From Alkaliphilus metalliredigens QYMF (GTDB taxonomy: Bacteria; Bacillota; Clostridia; Peptostreptococcales; Natronincolaceae): a DNA stretch of 64,000 nucleotides. Numbering within the stretch: the stretch's first letter is position 1; every line of letters begins with the position of its first letter. The stretch lies in contig NC_009633.1 of NCBI RefSeq assembly GCF_000016985.1, forward strand, positions 3,329,539-3,393,538, written 5' to 3'. Below are positions 19,107-28,472 of the stretch, piece after piece. The notes below the pieces were generated by a model. It saw nothing but the letters and a program-made list of their open reading frames with translations, was not told where the DNA came from and did no database searches. Both the position numbers and the translations under genes were made by a program.

Positions 19107-19598
19107 TTACTCTAAAAGCTCTTTATAGTCGTCTCCGCCTTCTTCCCAAGCTGTCATACCGCCTTCTACTGTATAGATTTGATCTTTTGAAATTCCCATC
19201 TCTATCATTAGATCTGTTGCTTTCTGTGCATATGATTTACCAGAATAACAAACTAAGGCATATTTATCTTCAGCATTACCAACTTCACTTCCTGTTGCCT
19301 CTTGAAGTGTGTTTTTTAAATTTGCTATCCCTGTTGCATCATCTCCACCTTTATTGGCAGCGTCTTGATCTGAAGTATAAGCACCAGCTATATGGCTTGT
19401 GTTATAATCTTCTACTTTTCTTACATCTAGAATAATGTAATCATCTGATCCTGATTCTATAGATGTTTTTAATTCTTCTACTCCCATATATTGCATTGGA
19501 TTTTCATTTGTTCCTGTCTCTTGTGCTTGTCCACATGCTACTAATACTAATGATAATATCAGTAGAATAGGAATTAATTTTAGTGATTTGTTTTTCAT
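19107..19598 (-). CDS. Single-domain rhodanese lipoprotein
   Basis: 163-residue exported sulfurtransferase-type protein: lipobox LVLVAC near residue 22, then one rhodanese domain with VEELK, IILDVRKVEDYNTSHIAGA and the active-site loop LVCYSGKSYAQKA. It should sit on the outer face of the membrane. The start at 19598 is set by GGGGGAATG before ATG AAA AAC; a longer frame exists but lacks a ribosome site. It lies upstream of the ynj-like run with its own terminator, so it is probably a separate transcript. It might supply rhodanese activity now missing from the broken YnjE-like gene (inference). Confidence 0.85.
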   Translation of the reverse strand: MKNKSLKLIPILLILSLVLVACGQAQETGTNENPMQYMGVEELKTSIESGSDDYIILDVRKVEDYNTSHIAGAYTSDQDAANKGGDDATGIANLKNTLQEATGSEVGNAEDKYALVCYSGKSYAQKATDLMIEMGISKDQIYTVEGGMTAWEEGGDDYKELLE

Positions 19599-19712
19599 CT
19601 TTTCATTCCCCCATAAAATATTTTCCTTACCATGTACATGATACACTAAGGTATATCTAATAACCAATAGATATTATCTATATATTTTATCCATCATATT
19701 GGAACTTTTAAT

Positions 19713-20100
19713 AACTCAACTTTCCCACCTTAAATCAACAAACGATAAAAATCGTCGCCACGAGAAAGGTTCTTGCCTTGAAAGACTAAAAGAATCAAAA
19801 AACGGAAAACCTTAAAAACTGATGAGCCTTGAGTTTTGCAAATCCCAGATTTTCTAAGCAGTTGAGCAATTTTTCATGTTTTCAAAGAGTGTAGTAAAGC
19901 ATTTTTAGTCTTTTTACATGAGTCATAATGATCAATTATTGTGGTATGCACCTCTCTTATCTGGATTTTTAAAATGTTTTCTTGGTAGTTACATTTTATT
20001 AGATTGAGGTGCCTTTTAGTGTCTATACACATATTAATTTCGTAGAAACGTTTGATTTCACAGTACTTTAAGCCCCGTTTAGGGGTGGGAAAGTTGAGTT
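19713..20100 (-). mobile_element. MITE-like element with 17-bp terminal inverted repeats
   Basis: A 388-bp element bounded by perfect 17-base inverted repeats AACTCAACTTTCCCACC. The interior on the minus strand retains scraps of a transposase N-terminus in different frames (LENLGFAKLKAHQF, then FQGKNLSRGDDFYRLL), so it looks like an internally deleted insertion sequence, perhaps of an IS4-like group. It lies inside hsdR: the last hsdR codons run into the repeat. The bases flanking it are not a direct duplication, fitting loss of the rest of hsdR on the far side. Confidence 0.75.
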
Positions 20101-20853
20101 AGAGATAATATCTAATATTCTTTCCTTTGCCAGCATCCCTTTAAATAGGGTTTCATATTGAGGCATGGTTAGGGGAGCGATATTGACACCATCTTCACTT
20201 CTCCAGTTCATATACCACTCAAGATTAGAAGAAAATGTTCCTGTTTTAGCATTAATGCCATCAGAAAGAATGCATAGGGCATTGTAGTTAAATAAGCCCT
20301 CGATATCTTTTTTATAGGTTTGAATTTGGTTATAGGCACTTTCAATCCCTACGTTTTCATCGGAGGCAGATTTGAGCTCTACCACCACCAGGGGGAGTCC
20401 GTTAATAAATAAAATGAGGTCTGGTCTTCTGTTTTCAATCCCCTGTATGGTGAGTTGGTTTACCACTAAAAAGTGATTTTTATCTTTGTTTTTAAAATCA
20501 ATTAAAAAGGCTCTCTTTGTTCTAATGAGATCCTTCTCCTTAAAGCTTACTTCAATTCCCTCCGTCAGAAGCCTATGAAAATATCTGTTGTTCTCCACCA
20601 AGGAAGGATTGCTAAAAGTAATCACCTGTCTAAAGGCATCCTCCAAGGCTTCCCTTGGAATGTCTTTGTTGATTCTAAATAGGGCTTCCCTTACCCTATA
20701 TTCTAAGATCACTTCTTTATAATCGTTACGCTCTGGGGCCTCTCCATCATGGGCAATGTCAGGTCTCAAACGATATTCATAGCCAAGTTCCCCTAGTATC
20801 TCTATGGCTGCTTCCTCTAGCAAATCCTCCGTGAAGGTTTCATGTAAACTCAA
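20068..20853 (-). pseudogene. hsdR: Type I restriction subunit HsdR, truncated
   Basis: Only the first 252 or so residues of a roughly 1000-residue HsdR remain. The nuclease domain is kept (RRPDLILFINGLPLVVVELKS, with the D...ExK active-site pattern), but the helicase/translocase motor and C-terminal assembly region are missing. The last ten codons (STFPPLNGA and stop) come from the terminal repeat of the MITE. It starts at TTG 20853 after GGGGA. It cannot restrict DNA without a motor. Confidence 0.85.
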
Positions 20854-20873
20854 AGAATCCCCTTCCCTTTTGT

Positions 20874-21881
20874 TTATTTCTTTTTCAACTTCTTTATCTG
20901 CTTTTCTGTATGTTCAATAGTATCTAAAAAGTGTTTCTCCACTGTAGATAATCTATCCTTTGTTTTTTCTTTATATTTTTCATATTCTAATTGAGCTTTT
21001 TCTCTAGCTTGTTCATAACTTACTTTCCCTGCATGTTCTAAAATTTCATTATCTGTCATTTTAAGAAAGTCATCCAATTTTTCAATCCAATTTTCCATAT
21101 ACATCGGCCTCTTTCTTAAAGCTTGTAACTCTGCAAATTCTAAATAAGCCGTGACGATACGGTTCAAAATATTAATCTCATCTTCATTCAAGTAGTTTTT
21201 AGCTGTTATTACCTCAGCTTTAGTAGGTTGATTTCCCTTATAATTAGTCATTCCCATAAATGGTTTTTCTGCATCTACCCTTTGATAAATAACTTCAGTT
21301 GCTGTATGTCCATGGGCTGCCCAATGCATTTTATTTTGTATCGTTTTAAAAAACAACACTGAAGTTTCAGCCTTTGGTTCATAATCAATGCTGGAGGCAT
21401 AAATATCCAATACCTTTCTCCAGAAAACTTTTTCAGATGAACGAATATCCCGAATTCTTTCCAGTAACTCATCGAAGTAATTTCCTCCGCCGGCATTCTT
21501 CAAAAGTTCATCATTCATGGTGAACCCTTTTATTAAATACTCCCTTAATCTTTGTGTAGCCCATATTCTAAATTGCGTTCCTCGATGAGATTTCACTCGA
21601 TACCCTACTGAGATGATAACATCAAGATTGTAATACTTTACTTTATATTCCTTGTCATCTATAGCAGTTGTTCGGAATTCCCGAACAACTGATTCTTGAT
21701 GCAGTTCACCTTCTCTAAATATATTTGATATATGTTCACTAATAGTGGATTTCCCTTTTTGAAATAATTCGCACATCTGAGCTTGGGTTAGCCATACTGT
21801 CTCTTCATTCATGGAGACTTCAATTTTCGTTTTTCCATCTTCAGTTTGAAACATTAATATTTCTGAGTTTTCTTTTTTCAC
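20874..21881 (-). CDS. rhuM: RhuM-family protein
   Basis: 335-residue protein of the virulence RhuM family, widespread inside type I restriction loci and genomic islands. The N-terminal part has a winged-helix-like segment (VWLTQAQMCELFQKGKSTIS) and the family block REFRTTA...YYNLDVIISVGYRV, followed by FRIWATQRLREYL. The C-terminal 60 residues are a charged, probable coiled coil. The biochemical role is unknown. The start is GTG at 21881; the GGAGGG box is followed by ATGTGA, so an ATG-stop pair overlaps the real GTG. The gene is intact although hsdR, hsdS and hsdM around it are broken. Confidence 0.85.
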   Translation of the reverse strand: MKKENSEILMFQTEDGKTKIEVSMNEETVWLTQAQMCELFQKGKSTISEHISNIFREGELHQESVVREFRTTAIDDKEYKVKYYNLDVIISVGYRVKSHRGTQFRIWATQRLREYLIKGFTMNDELLKNAGGGNYFDELLERIRDIRSSEKVFWRKVLDIYASSIDYEPKAETSVLFFKTIQNKMHWAAHGHTATEVIYQRVDAEKPFMGMTNYKGNQPTKAEVITAKNYLNEDEINILNRIVTAYLEFAELQALRKRPMYMENWIEKLDDFLKMTDNEILEHAGKVSYEQAREKAQLEYEKYKEKTKDRLSTVEKHFLDTIEHTEKQIKKLKKK

Positions 21882-21904
21882 ATAATCCCTCCTTACTAAA
21901 AAAG

Positions 21905-22108
21905 CTATTTAAACAGCTTCTTTAGTAGTTTAAACACATCAAAGAATGTTTTGTTATACACTTTGTTATAGGCATATTTCTTCGGGTCCCTTACCCATCC
22001 ATATCCCTTAGGCATCTTGATTCCTGCCCGATGGACCACTTGCCTTTTAAGACTTGTTCTAGCGGAGATTCGTTTCTTTAGGCTAGGTATCCTAAATCCA
22101 AACTTCAT
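21905..22108 (-). CDS. Small basic protein of the restriction locus
   Basis: 67 residues, strongly basic, no membrane helix. It contains MPKGYGWVRDPKKYAYNKVYN, a pattern I have seen in unnamed small genes within restriction and phage-like loci, but no function is known to me. Its ATG overlaps the hsdS stop (ATGA) and has AGAAGG upstream, so it is translationally coupled in the operon between hsdS and rhuM. Confidence 0.6.
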   Translation of the reverse strand: MKFGFRIPSLKKRISARTSLKRQVVHRAGIKMPKGYGWVRDPKKYAYNKVYNKTFFDVFKLLKKLFK

Positions 22109-23368
22109 GATGCATCACCTTCTGACTCAAGGGGTGCTCTGATTTCTCCTGACATGAGTTTGGGTAGTAGGGTATCACGAATATTCAAGAGAGACGTGTT
22201 CTCCTTAATAGATTTTTCAAAACTTTTTAATATTGGTAAAACAATTTTAGAAAATTGATCGAGAATTGGGTCAATAGGTAGTACAATTACATAGCCACTA
22301 ATATCATTCCAATTAGTCCTTGGCATTCTAGTTCCCGTAGATACCGATGTAGCAAAGTCAACTATTTCTTTAGAAAATAATTTCATAACTAAATACGAGT
22401 AATACTTTTCTATCTTTGTTTCTACTACTAAAATATCTGTAGAGCATACTCCATCAACAGGAGCCACACTAACTTTATGAAAATAAGGCCGTAACTTCCC
22501 AAATAATATATCACCAGTATTAAATCTATATTTATTACTTCCAATTTCTGATGCTATTTCCCATGAATCAAGTGCTAATTTTTTGCGTGGAATGTGTTCT
22601 AATCCAATATAGTTTTCACTTTTACAAATATTATCGGCTTTAACCGCTATTTTTTATTTATTGCAATATCACTAATGCAGCCAACTTCCCATCCCTTAGG
22701 AATCATCCCAAGCTCACTTCCAACCATTTCTCCACCGCTAGATTTGTAAGGTTCTCCCTCTTCATTAGGAAATTCAAAGTTACAAACCATTGTTTGAAGA
22801 TGGCCTGTACCATGGTTTCAAGGTTTTTGTTGATTTGGTTGTTGACTTCGATTTTTTCGTCTAGGGTGGTGAGGATGTGGGCGATGGATTTTTGTAATGG
22901 TTTGTTAGGTATTTCATATTTAAAACTTTTGATATCTTTTTGCGTAATACTAGCCTGATTTGCACTCCCTTGGGCTGTTCCAATAATGTATTCTTTAAAA
23001 TCATTACTTTTAAGTAAATAATACAAATAGTTTTGAACAACTTTTTCATTACCCCTTAAACGTACAGCATTTTGGTTTAGTAAACTATTATTCAATTCAT
23101 CGGGTACCTTAACTACTTTTCCTACTACTGAAGTTGGATTAGTAGGCCATGACCCAACAGTTGTAATAATAATATCATCTTTTACCAATGAGTATTTATT
23201 GTAATTTTGAGCCTGGCCTTCATCTATATTAACACACTCGTTCGCATTTACTGAATCATCAGTTAGGTTCGATACTTTAACTAATTTTGTTCCTTTATCA
23301 ATAAAATCTTTTGACTTAAAAGCAAATCCTTTTTGAAACGTTGCTACCTCTTCCAAGCTATATCCCAT
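22105..23368 (-). pseudogene. hsdS: Type I specificity subunit HsdS, two frameshifts
   Basis: The protein can be followed through three frames. The first target-recognition domain (SLEEVATFQKGFAFKSKDF to LTTLDEKIEVNNQINKNLE) runs to QWFV, where one A is missing near 22780 (NFEFPNEEGEPYKSSGGEMV expected). The second frame reaches ISDIAIN, where an A-run indel near 22655 shifts it again. The third frame holds the second recognition domain (ENYIGLEHIPR, GDILFGKLRPYF) and the end. ATG at 23368 overlaps the hsdM stop by 11 bp after GGGGGG. Sequence specificity would be lost as it stands. Confidence 0.85.
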
Positions 23369-24655
23369 ACCCAATCCCCCCAAGATTCTTTCTAATTTCC
23401 TCCTCTAGGTGGCGAGACTTGGCAAAGAGTTCTGCTAATTCACTGGTCATGTTATTCATCTTTTCTTCAAAGGGGATTCCATCACCTTCAACATCTTCTA
23501 TCCCCACATATCGTCCAGGGGTAAGGACATATTCATGCGCTCTAATTTCTTCTATTGTAGCGGATTTACAAAAGCCTTTTATATCCTTGTAGCCATCATA
23601 GGTTTCCTTGTCTTCAGCCACAAGTAACATATGCTCTTCATTCTGTAATTCTCCATTCAAAGTACTCGATTCCCCACTATCCAAGTTTCGCCACTGATGA
23701 TAGACTTCCGTAATTTTTTCAACATCTTCATTTAAGAGTTCTCTATGTCTTCTATCCACCATGGTGCCAAGGTGTCTAGCATCAATAAATAGCACTTCTT
23801 CTGCTCTACTTCTATGCTTTATATCTCCCTTTTTATTTCGATTTAATATCCAAAGAGATACAGGAATACCTGTGGAAAGAAAAGCTTATCAGGCATAGCT
23901 ACGATACAATCGACTAAATCCTCTTCTAGTAAACTTTTTCTAATTTGTCCTTCATTAGAGGTATTGGAGCTTAGGGAACCATTGGCAAGAACAATTCCTG
24001 CCACACCATTTGGTGAGAGGTGATAGACCATGTGCTGAAGCCATGCATAGTTGGCATTTCCTGCTGGTGGCGTGCCATAGGTCCATCTTACATCTTCGGT
24101 TAAGTGTTCACCGCCCCAATCACTGATATTAAAGGGTGGATTAGCTAGAATATAATCCGCCTTGATGTTTTTGTGAAGGTCATTATGGAAGGTGTCTGCA
24201 TGTTCTGGCCCAATATTACCATCAAGTCCACGGATGGCTAAGTTCATTTTACACAGCTTCCATGTGGTTGAATTCAGTTCTTCTCCATAAATAGAAAGGT
24301 CTGTCAGTTTTCCTTGGTTTTCTTCTACGAACTTTTCACTTTGGACAAACATTCCCCCGGAACCACAGCAAGGATCATAGATGCGACCTTTGAAGGGCTC
24401 GATCATTTGAACTAGGGTTTTAACAACAGATGAGGGGGTGTAAAATTCGCCTCCGCCCTTACCTTCTACCGCAGCAAATTTACCGAGAAAATATTCATAG
24501 ACACGACCGAGTAGATCCTTCTCATCCTTTGTATGTAATTTAATTGTGGAGATGATGTCAATCAGTTCTCCTAATCTTCGCTTATCTAGCTCCGTTCTTG
24601 CATATCGTTTTTCCAGGACATTTGAAGAACTTATTATGTTTAGCTTCCATTTGTT
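23358..24655 (-). pseudogene. hsdM: Type I methylase HsdM, 5' truncated and frameshifted
   Basis: The conserved N6-adenine methylase core is present: [11 protein letters not shown] (SAM motif) and NPPFN (catalytic NPPF). One T is missing near 23875: with it the frame reads [17 protein letters not shown] and joins the C-terminal part (VLFIDARHLG onward). At the 5' side the frame is open only to 24655 ([19 protein letters not shown]), so about 150 N-terminal residues and the start codon are gone. Together with the damage in hsdS and hsdR, the whole system is dead in this copy. Confidence 0.85.
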
Positions 24656-24936
24656 CTAAAGTATGTCTGTTTAATAAATTTCCTTCTCTACAGACTGCCT
24701 ATCAATGGAATCTATCCAGTCATTAGAAACCATTCAAGTCATATTTCGTAAACCGTTCCAGTCACCGGGTCATTCTTTTCAGCCCTTATTTTCAGCTATT
24801 CTATTAAGCCCTTACTGGCACAGACTACCTCCTACCTCTCTTAGATTTAATGAAGGTACCGGTAGACTGTGCCAACCAGGACTTATCTGTGGTCCCATCC
24901 CTCAACTAACGTTACATAGAGGTAGTTTTACCTAGG
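24656..24936. other. Foreign DNA abutting truncated hsdM, IS-end-like repeats
   Basis: This replaces the 5' end of hsdM. It has degenerate direct repeats (ATCCAGTCAT, ATTCAAGTCAT, GTTCCAGTCAC at about 24714-24770), of the kind found near ends of IS21-type elements, and a 13-bp inverted pair GGCACAGACTACC / GGTAGACTGTGCC (24817-24829, 24861-24873) with one central mismatch. No transposase is recognisable. Probably the scar of an insertion sequence. Confidence 0.4.
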
Positions 24937-25073
24937 GTCTATCTTCAGGGTGAGAAGACTGTTTTCAACACCCTTAATTTTCTACAGTATTAAAAAAGCA
25001 AGAGAAGAAAATCACTTCCCTTGCAGATCTATGGTCCTGTGATGTCATCCTCTGGTGTCCATACATTGTAAAC
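24937..25073. repeat. Dispersed repeat, copy 1 of 2
   Basis: About 137 bp closely similar to 31577-31715, from TCTATCTTCAGGGTG to CATTGTAAACCT. On the minus strand it contains a hairpin GCAAGGGAAG...CTTCTCTTGC followed by TTTTTT (about 24992-25022), a good rho-independent terminator. Here it lies downstream of the Ktr operon. Confidence 0.75.
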
Positions 25074-25261
25074 CTAACTACCTATTATTATTATAGATGC
25101 CACTTAAAAGAAAGGTCTAGAGCAACTCTTCAAAGAGATACTTCAGATAGTATAAAAGGTTTAGTCCATTGACTTTGGCGGATACTAGCCCACTAGCCAT
25201 TTCTTTAAATCATTTGTTTAGTTTTTTAGCTTCTTCAGATCATTTTTGTGACCAATCACCA

Positions 25262-25861
25262 CTAAGATATCATTTTTTTGATCACATCATTACCTGAAAG
25301 CGTTAAATTTATTTTTTCTTCACTTTTGATCGCCATTATATTTACTTGATATTTAGACCTAAAATTCAGATCTATCAGTGTTTTCCCTACCGATTTAGAC
25401 AACACTTCAACTTCCATAATGCTATATTCAGGTGATAGCTCAAGGTAATCTACTAAGGTATTTGAATTGAGATTATGGGCTAGCCTAACACCCATATCTC
25501 TTTGTGGAAAAACAATTCGATCAGCTCCTGTAAGCTCCAACAACCTTGCATGTGCATTGTGTAGGGCTCTAACAATAATGTATTTAGCTCCTAAGTCCTG
25601 TAAGGTTTCAGTAATCACTACCGAAGCCTCCACATCAGTTCCAGTGGCTACAATGATCGCATCATATTTTTCGATTTCTAATATTTCTAAATTATTTGAG
25701 TTAGTGGCATCTCCGATTACTGCATGCCTAACCTTATCGCATAATTGCTGTATTATCTTTTCATTAATATCAATAATTGTTACGTTACTTCCTCTATTTG
25801 ATAAAGAGATCGCAATACTTTTGCCAAACCGACCGCAACCTATCACAAGAAAATCCTTCAT
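25262..25861 (-). CDS. ktrA: KtrA/TrkA-type potassium channel regulatory subunit, C-terminal frameshift
   Basis: Cytosolic RCK-domain subunit that gates a Ktr potassium channel on nucleotide binding. The Rossmann motif is VIGCGRFGKS (residues 6-15), followed by VTIIDINE. Seven A (25273-25279 on the complement) cause the frame to end at KKMIS; with eight A it would read KKNDILVVIGHKNDLKKLKN and stop at 25218, the normal RCK_C end. The product therefore lacks about 17 native residues. The start ATG at 25861 has AAAGGA upstream; a longer frame overlaps the preceding gene but lacks a ribosome site. Last gene of the potassium operon. Confidence 0.8.
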   Translation of the reverse strand: MKDFLVIGCGRFGKSIAISLSNRGSNVTIIDINEKIIQQLCDKVRHAVIGDATNSNNLEILEIEKYDAIIVATGTDVEASVVITETLQDLGAKYIIVRALHNAHARLLELTGADRIVFPQRDMGVRLAHNLNSNTLVDYLELSPEYSIMEVEVLSKSVGKTLIDLNFRSKYQVNIMAIKSEEKINLTLSGNDVIKKMIS

Positions 25862-25896
25862 ACTGGTATCCTTTCTAATTTGCTTAATGTTAAGCT

Positions 25897-26316
25897 TCAT
25901 TTTTCACTACTTTTTAGTAAATTGGAATAAACAAGCGAAAGTAACTGGTATATAATTAAGATGATTATGCCACCATGGTATCCCTTAACACCAAATATCA
26001 AAGCATGTACAAGTAATGGAATAATAAAAAACACATAACCAACCATGTCCAATAGGTCAGTGGACTTCACATTGTCACATGATTTTACTTTATAACCTTG
26101 CATGACTTTATAATATACTGATAGAAAAAGATAATAACTAATCAATACAACTCCTATGTTCAAAAGAAAACTATCAATCGATTTAGTTATATCAACTATA
26201 TATGTTCCAAAAATGTTAAATAGATAGCCTAGAAAAGTTGCCATTATCCCCATTGAAACCAGTTCATTAACTTCTTCTATGAAAGCATTTTTGTTGACAT
26301 TCTCTTTTTTCTTCAT
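25897..26316 (-). CDS. Small membrane protein of the potassium operon
   Basis: 139 residues with four likely membrane helices (ATFLGYLFNIFG, NIGVVLISYYLFLSVYY, MVGYVFFIIPLLVHALIFG, IIILIIYQLLSLVYS) and short charged ends. I do not recognise the family. It sits between the kdpE-like and ktrA-like genes. The start at 26316 follows GGGGAG; the frame also opens at an ATG touching the kdpE stop, without a ribosome site. A role in potassium uptake is inferred only from position. Confidence 0.65.
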   Translation of the reverse strand: MKKKENVNKNAFIEEVNELVSMGIMATFLGYLFNIFGTYIVDITKSIDSFLLNIGVVLISYYLFLSVYYKVMQGYKVKSCDNVKSTDLLDMVGYVFFIIPLLVHALIFGVKGYHGGIIILIIYQLLSLVYSNLLKSSEK

Positions 26317-26358
26317 ATGCTTTCTGCTCCCCATTAGAATTATTTTATCTATTTTCAT

Positions 26359-27054
26359 CTAATCATTTGCAAAGCGGTAACCAACTCCAACCTCTGTCAA
26401 AATAAAACGAGGGGATGCTTTATCCTTCTCGATCTTTCTTCGAAGGTTTGCCATGAAAACACGAATTGACTTTGAATCACCAGTCTCACCGTATCCCCAT
26501 ATTTCCTTTAAAATATAATTGTGGGTGAGGACCTTACCTTTATTGGCCACCAAAAGTAGCAGTAGTTTATATTCAATGGGCGTTACATGAACCTCATTAT
26601 TGTCAACTAAAACGATCCTCTTTTCATAGTCAATAGTTAAGTAATCCATCTGAAATATCTCAATGTTCTCAGGCTGCATTGCCTTTTTTAGCTTTCGCTG
26701 CACAACACGAATACGTGCCATTAACTCTCCCATATGAAAGGGCTTTGTGATATAATCATCTGCCCCTTCATCTAGGGCAGCAATCTTCTCATTCTCCTGG
26801 CCTCTAGCAGATACAATTAAGATCGGTACCTGTGAAATCATACGAATTGATTTAATCACGTCGATCCCATCTATATCTGGCAGCCCCAAATCAAGTAATA
26901 TGATATCCGGATGATGACTATAAAATAGTGACATCCCCTCAAGACCCGTTCTGGCGGTTTCAAAGGCATAACCACTTGTTTTTAAGGAAAGAGAGATGAA
27001 GTTTAATATATACTTATCATCTTCAATAATTAATAATTTTAAGTTATCTTCCAT
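26359..27054 (-). CDS. KdpE-like response regulator
   Basis: 231-residue OmpR-class regulator: receiver domain with phospho-acceptor D55 (IILLDLGLPD), E11-D12-D13, K-loop ITKPFHMGEL, and a C-terminal winged helix (HVTPIEYKLLLLL, SIRVFMANLRRKIE, GVGYRF). It is partner of the kinase gene directly upstream, whose end abuts this gene's start. It probably binds the TTAACA direct repeat before the operon promoter (31105-31121). Confidence 0.88.
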   Translation of the reverse strand: MEDNLKLLIIEDDKYILNFISLSLKTSGYAFETARTGLEGMSLFYSHHPDIILLDLGLPDIDGIDVIKSIRMISQVPILIVSARGQENEKIAALDEGADDYITKPFHMGELMARIRVVQRKLKKAMQPENIEIFQMDYLTIDYEKRIVLVDNNEVHVTPIEYKLLLLLVANKGKVLTHNYILKEIWGYGETGDSKSIRVFMANLRRKIEKDKASPRFILTEVGVGYRFAND

Positions 27055-28472
27055 TATTCTCCTCCTGTCAGTGGTAGTCTGAAGCTAAATAATGCGCCCC
27101 CTTCAGTGGATTTCCCCCCAGTTATAGTTCCTCCGTGGGCCTCTACGATGGCTTTGCATATAGATAACCCTAGTCCCATTCCTCTTTTATTATCTATAAT
27201 TTTACTAGAAATTGTTACGAAGCTATCAAACAATGAGTTATGAATACTTTCATCAATCCCATCTCCGTTATCTGCCACTTCAAAAACTGCCATATCATCT
27301 TCTATATACACATTCACAAATATACTACAATGATCCTCCGTATGCTTAATGGCATTGTCTAATAAATTGATCAGCACTTGAACAATTAGTTTTCCATCAA
27401 TTAATACTGTCACAATTTCATCAGGCATGGATACAAATATGCTTCTTGTCTTGGCAAAGCTATTGGCATGATTAATTGCCTCAGAAACCACGTCATCAAC
27501 AACCTCATATTTTTTTTCTATGACCAGCTTCCCTTCGTAAATACGAGTCATGTTTAAAATGTTTTCTACAAGACTATTTAACCAAATGGCTTCTTCATTA
27601 ATATCAGAAACAAGGCTTTCAATACTAGATTTCTCTAACTGATTTAAGTTTTCAAGTATAACACCACTGGCACCAACAATACCTGTTAATGGCGTTCTAA
27701 GATCATGGGATATAGCTCTAAGTAAGTTACTGTGCATTTTTTCTCGTTCCATGGCGATACGAATATTTTCACGTTCATTATAAATAAGCTCTCTATCAAG
27801 TGACAGTCCCATTTGAGTCCCAACGGTCTTAATAAGAAGTTCATGTTCAAAGGTAAATCTTTCTTTCGAGTAGGCAACCTGCATGACACCAAGCTGCTTG
27901 GTTAGACCTCTTATTGGAATTTCCATCATTTTATCAGTTGTGAATTCTTTGCTTTCATCAACATAGACTTCACCGGGTTCTGATAGTAATACCCTACTGT
28001 TGTAGCCGGTATTTTCATAAATATAATTGATGCCCTTCATGATAATATTCTTTTGACCAGTAATATTTACAAAACTTTCTGTGATTCGATATAGAAGCCT
28101 TGCAGTATGCTCGTTTTGTTGAGAAATTTGCAATTGTTTTTGAAATCGTTTAGTCATTGTTCCCGATACCAGAGATACACATAAAAATGATACCATTAGT
28201 ATGACATCATTACTGTCATAAGTGATCAATGTATGGATTGGTACTGTAAAGTAGTAGTTGAATATGAGCACACTTCCGATAGCTGCAAATATGCCGTAAA
28301 AATACCCCTTTGTGGTGACAGTTACAATCAATGCTCCAACTAAAAACACCATAATAATACTTTCTTTTCCGATACCAACACTACCTAAAAATAGTGATAA
28401 AATGGTGGATATAGCTATAATTAAGGCAAGTTTTATCATATAGATTATGTGAATTTGTTTTTTCTTGTTAAT
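27054..28472 (-). CDS. KdpD-like sensor histidine kinase, probable ATT start
   Basis: Membrane histidine kinase resembling the C-terminal half of KdpD: four helices (DUF4118-like) in the first 115 residues, a GAF-like sensor stretch, HisKA with the phospho-His in LLRAISHDLRTP, and HATPase boxes (NLLDNAIKH, DNGDGID, GMGLGLSI). The KdpD N-terminal kinase-like/USP region is absent. A perfect Shine-Dalgarno GGAGGTGATC is followed seven bases later by ATT at 28472, in frame; there is no ATG, GTG or TTG at a proper distance. The only upstream candidate, GTG 28502, lacks a ribosome site, and the next ATG lies 33 nt downstream. Confidence 0.8.
   Translation of the reverse strand: MNKKKQIHIIYMIKLALIIAISTILSLFLGSVGIGKESIIMVFLVGALIVTVTTKGYFYGIFAAIGSVLIFNYYFTVPIHTLITYDSNDVILMVSFLCVSLVSGTMTKRFQKQLQISQQNEHTARLLYRITESFVNITGQKNIIMKGINYIYENTGYNSRVLLSEPGEVYVDESKEFTTDKMMEIPIRGLTKQLGVMQVAYSKERFTFEHELLIKTVGTQMGLSLDRELIYNERENIRIAMEREKMHSNLLRAISHDLRTPLTGIVGASGVILENLNQLEKSSIESLVSDINEEAIWLNSLVENILNMTRIYEGKLVIEKKYEVVDDVVSEAINHANSFAKTRSIFVSMPDEIVTVLIDGKLIVQVLINLLDNAIKHTEDHCSIFVNVYIEDDMAVFEVADNGDGIDESIHNSLFDSFVTISSKIIDNKRGMGLGLSICKAIVEAHGGTITGGKSTEGGALFSFRLPLTGGE

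Noticed and set aside
24705-24935. 76-codon plus-strand open frame beside truncated hsdM
   Set aside because: Low complexity of repeats, no ribosome site, no family resemblance; treated as IS-scar DNA.
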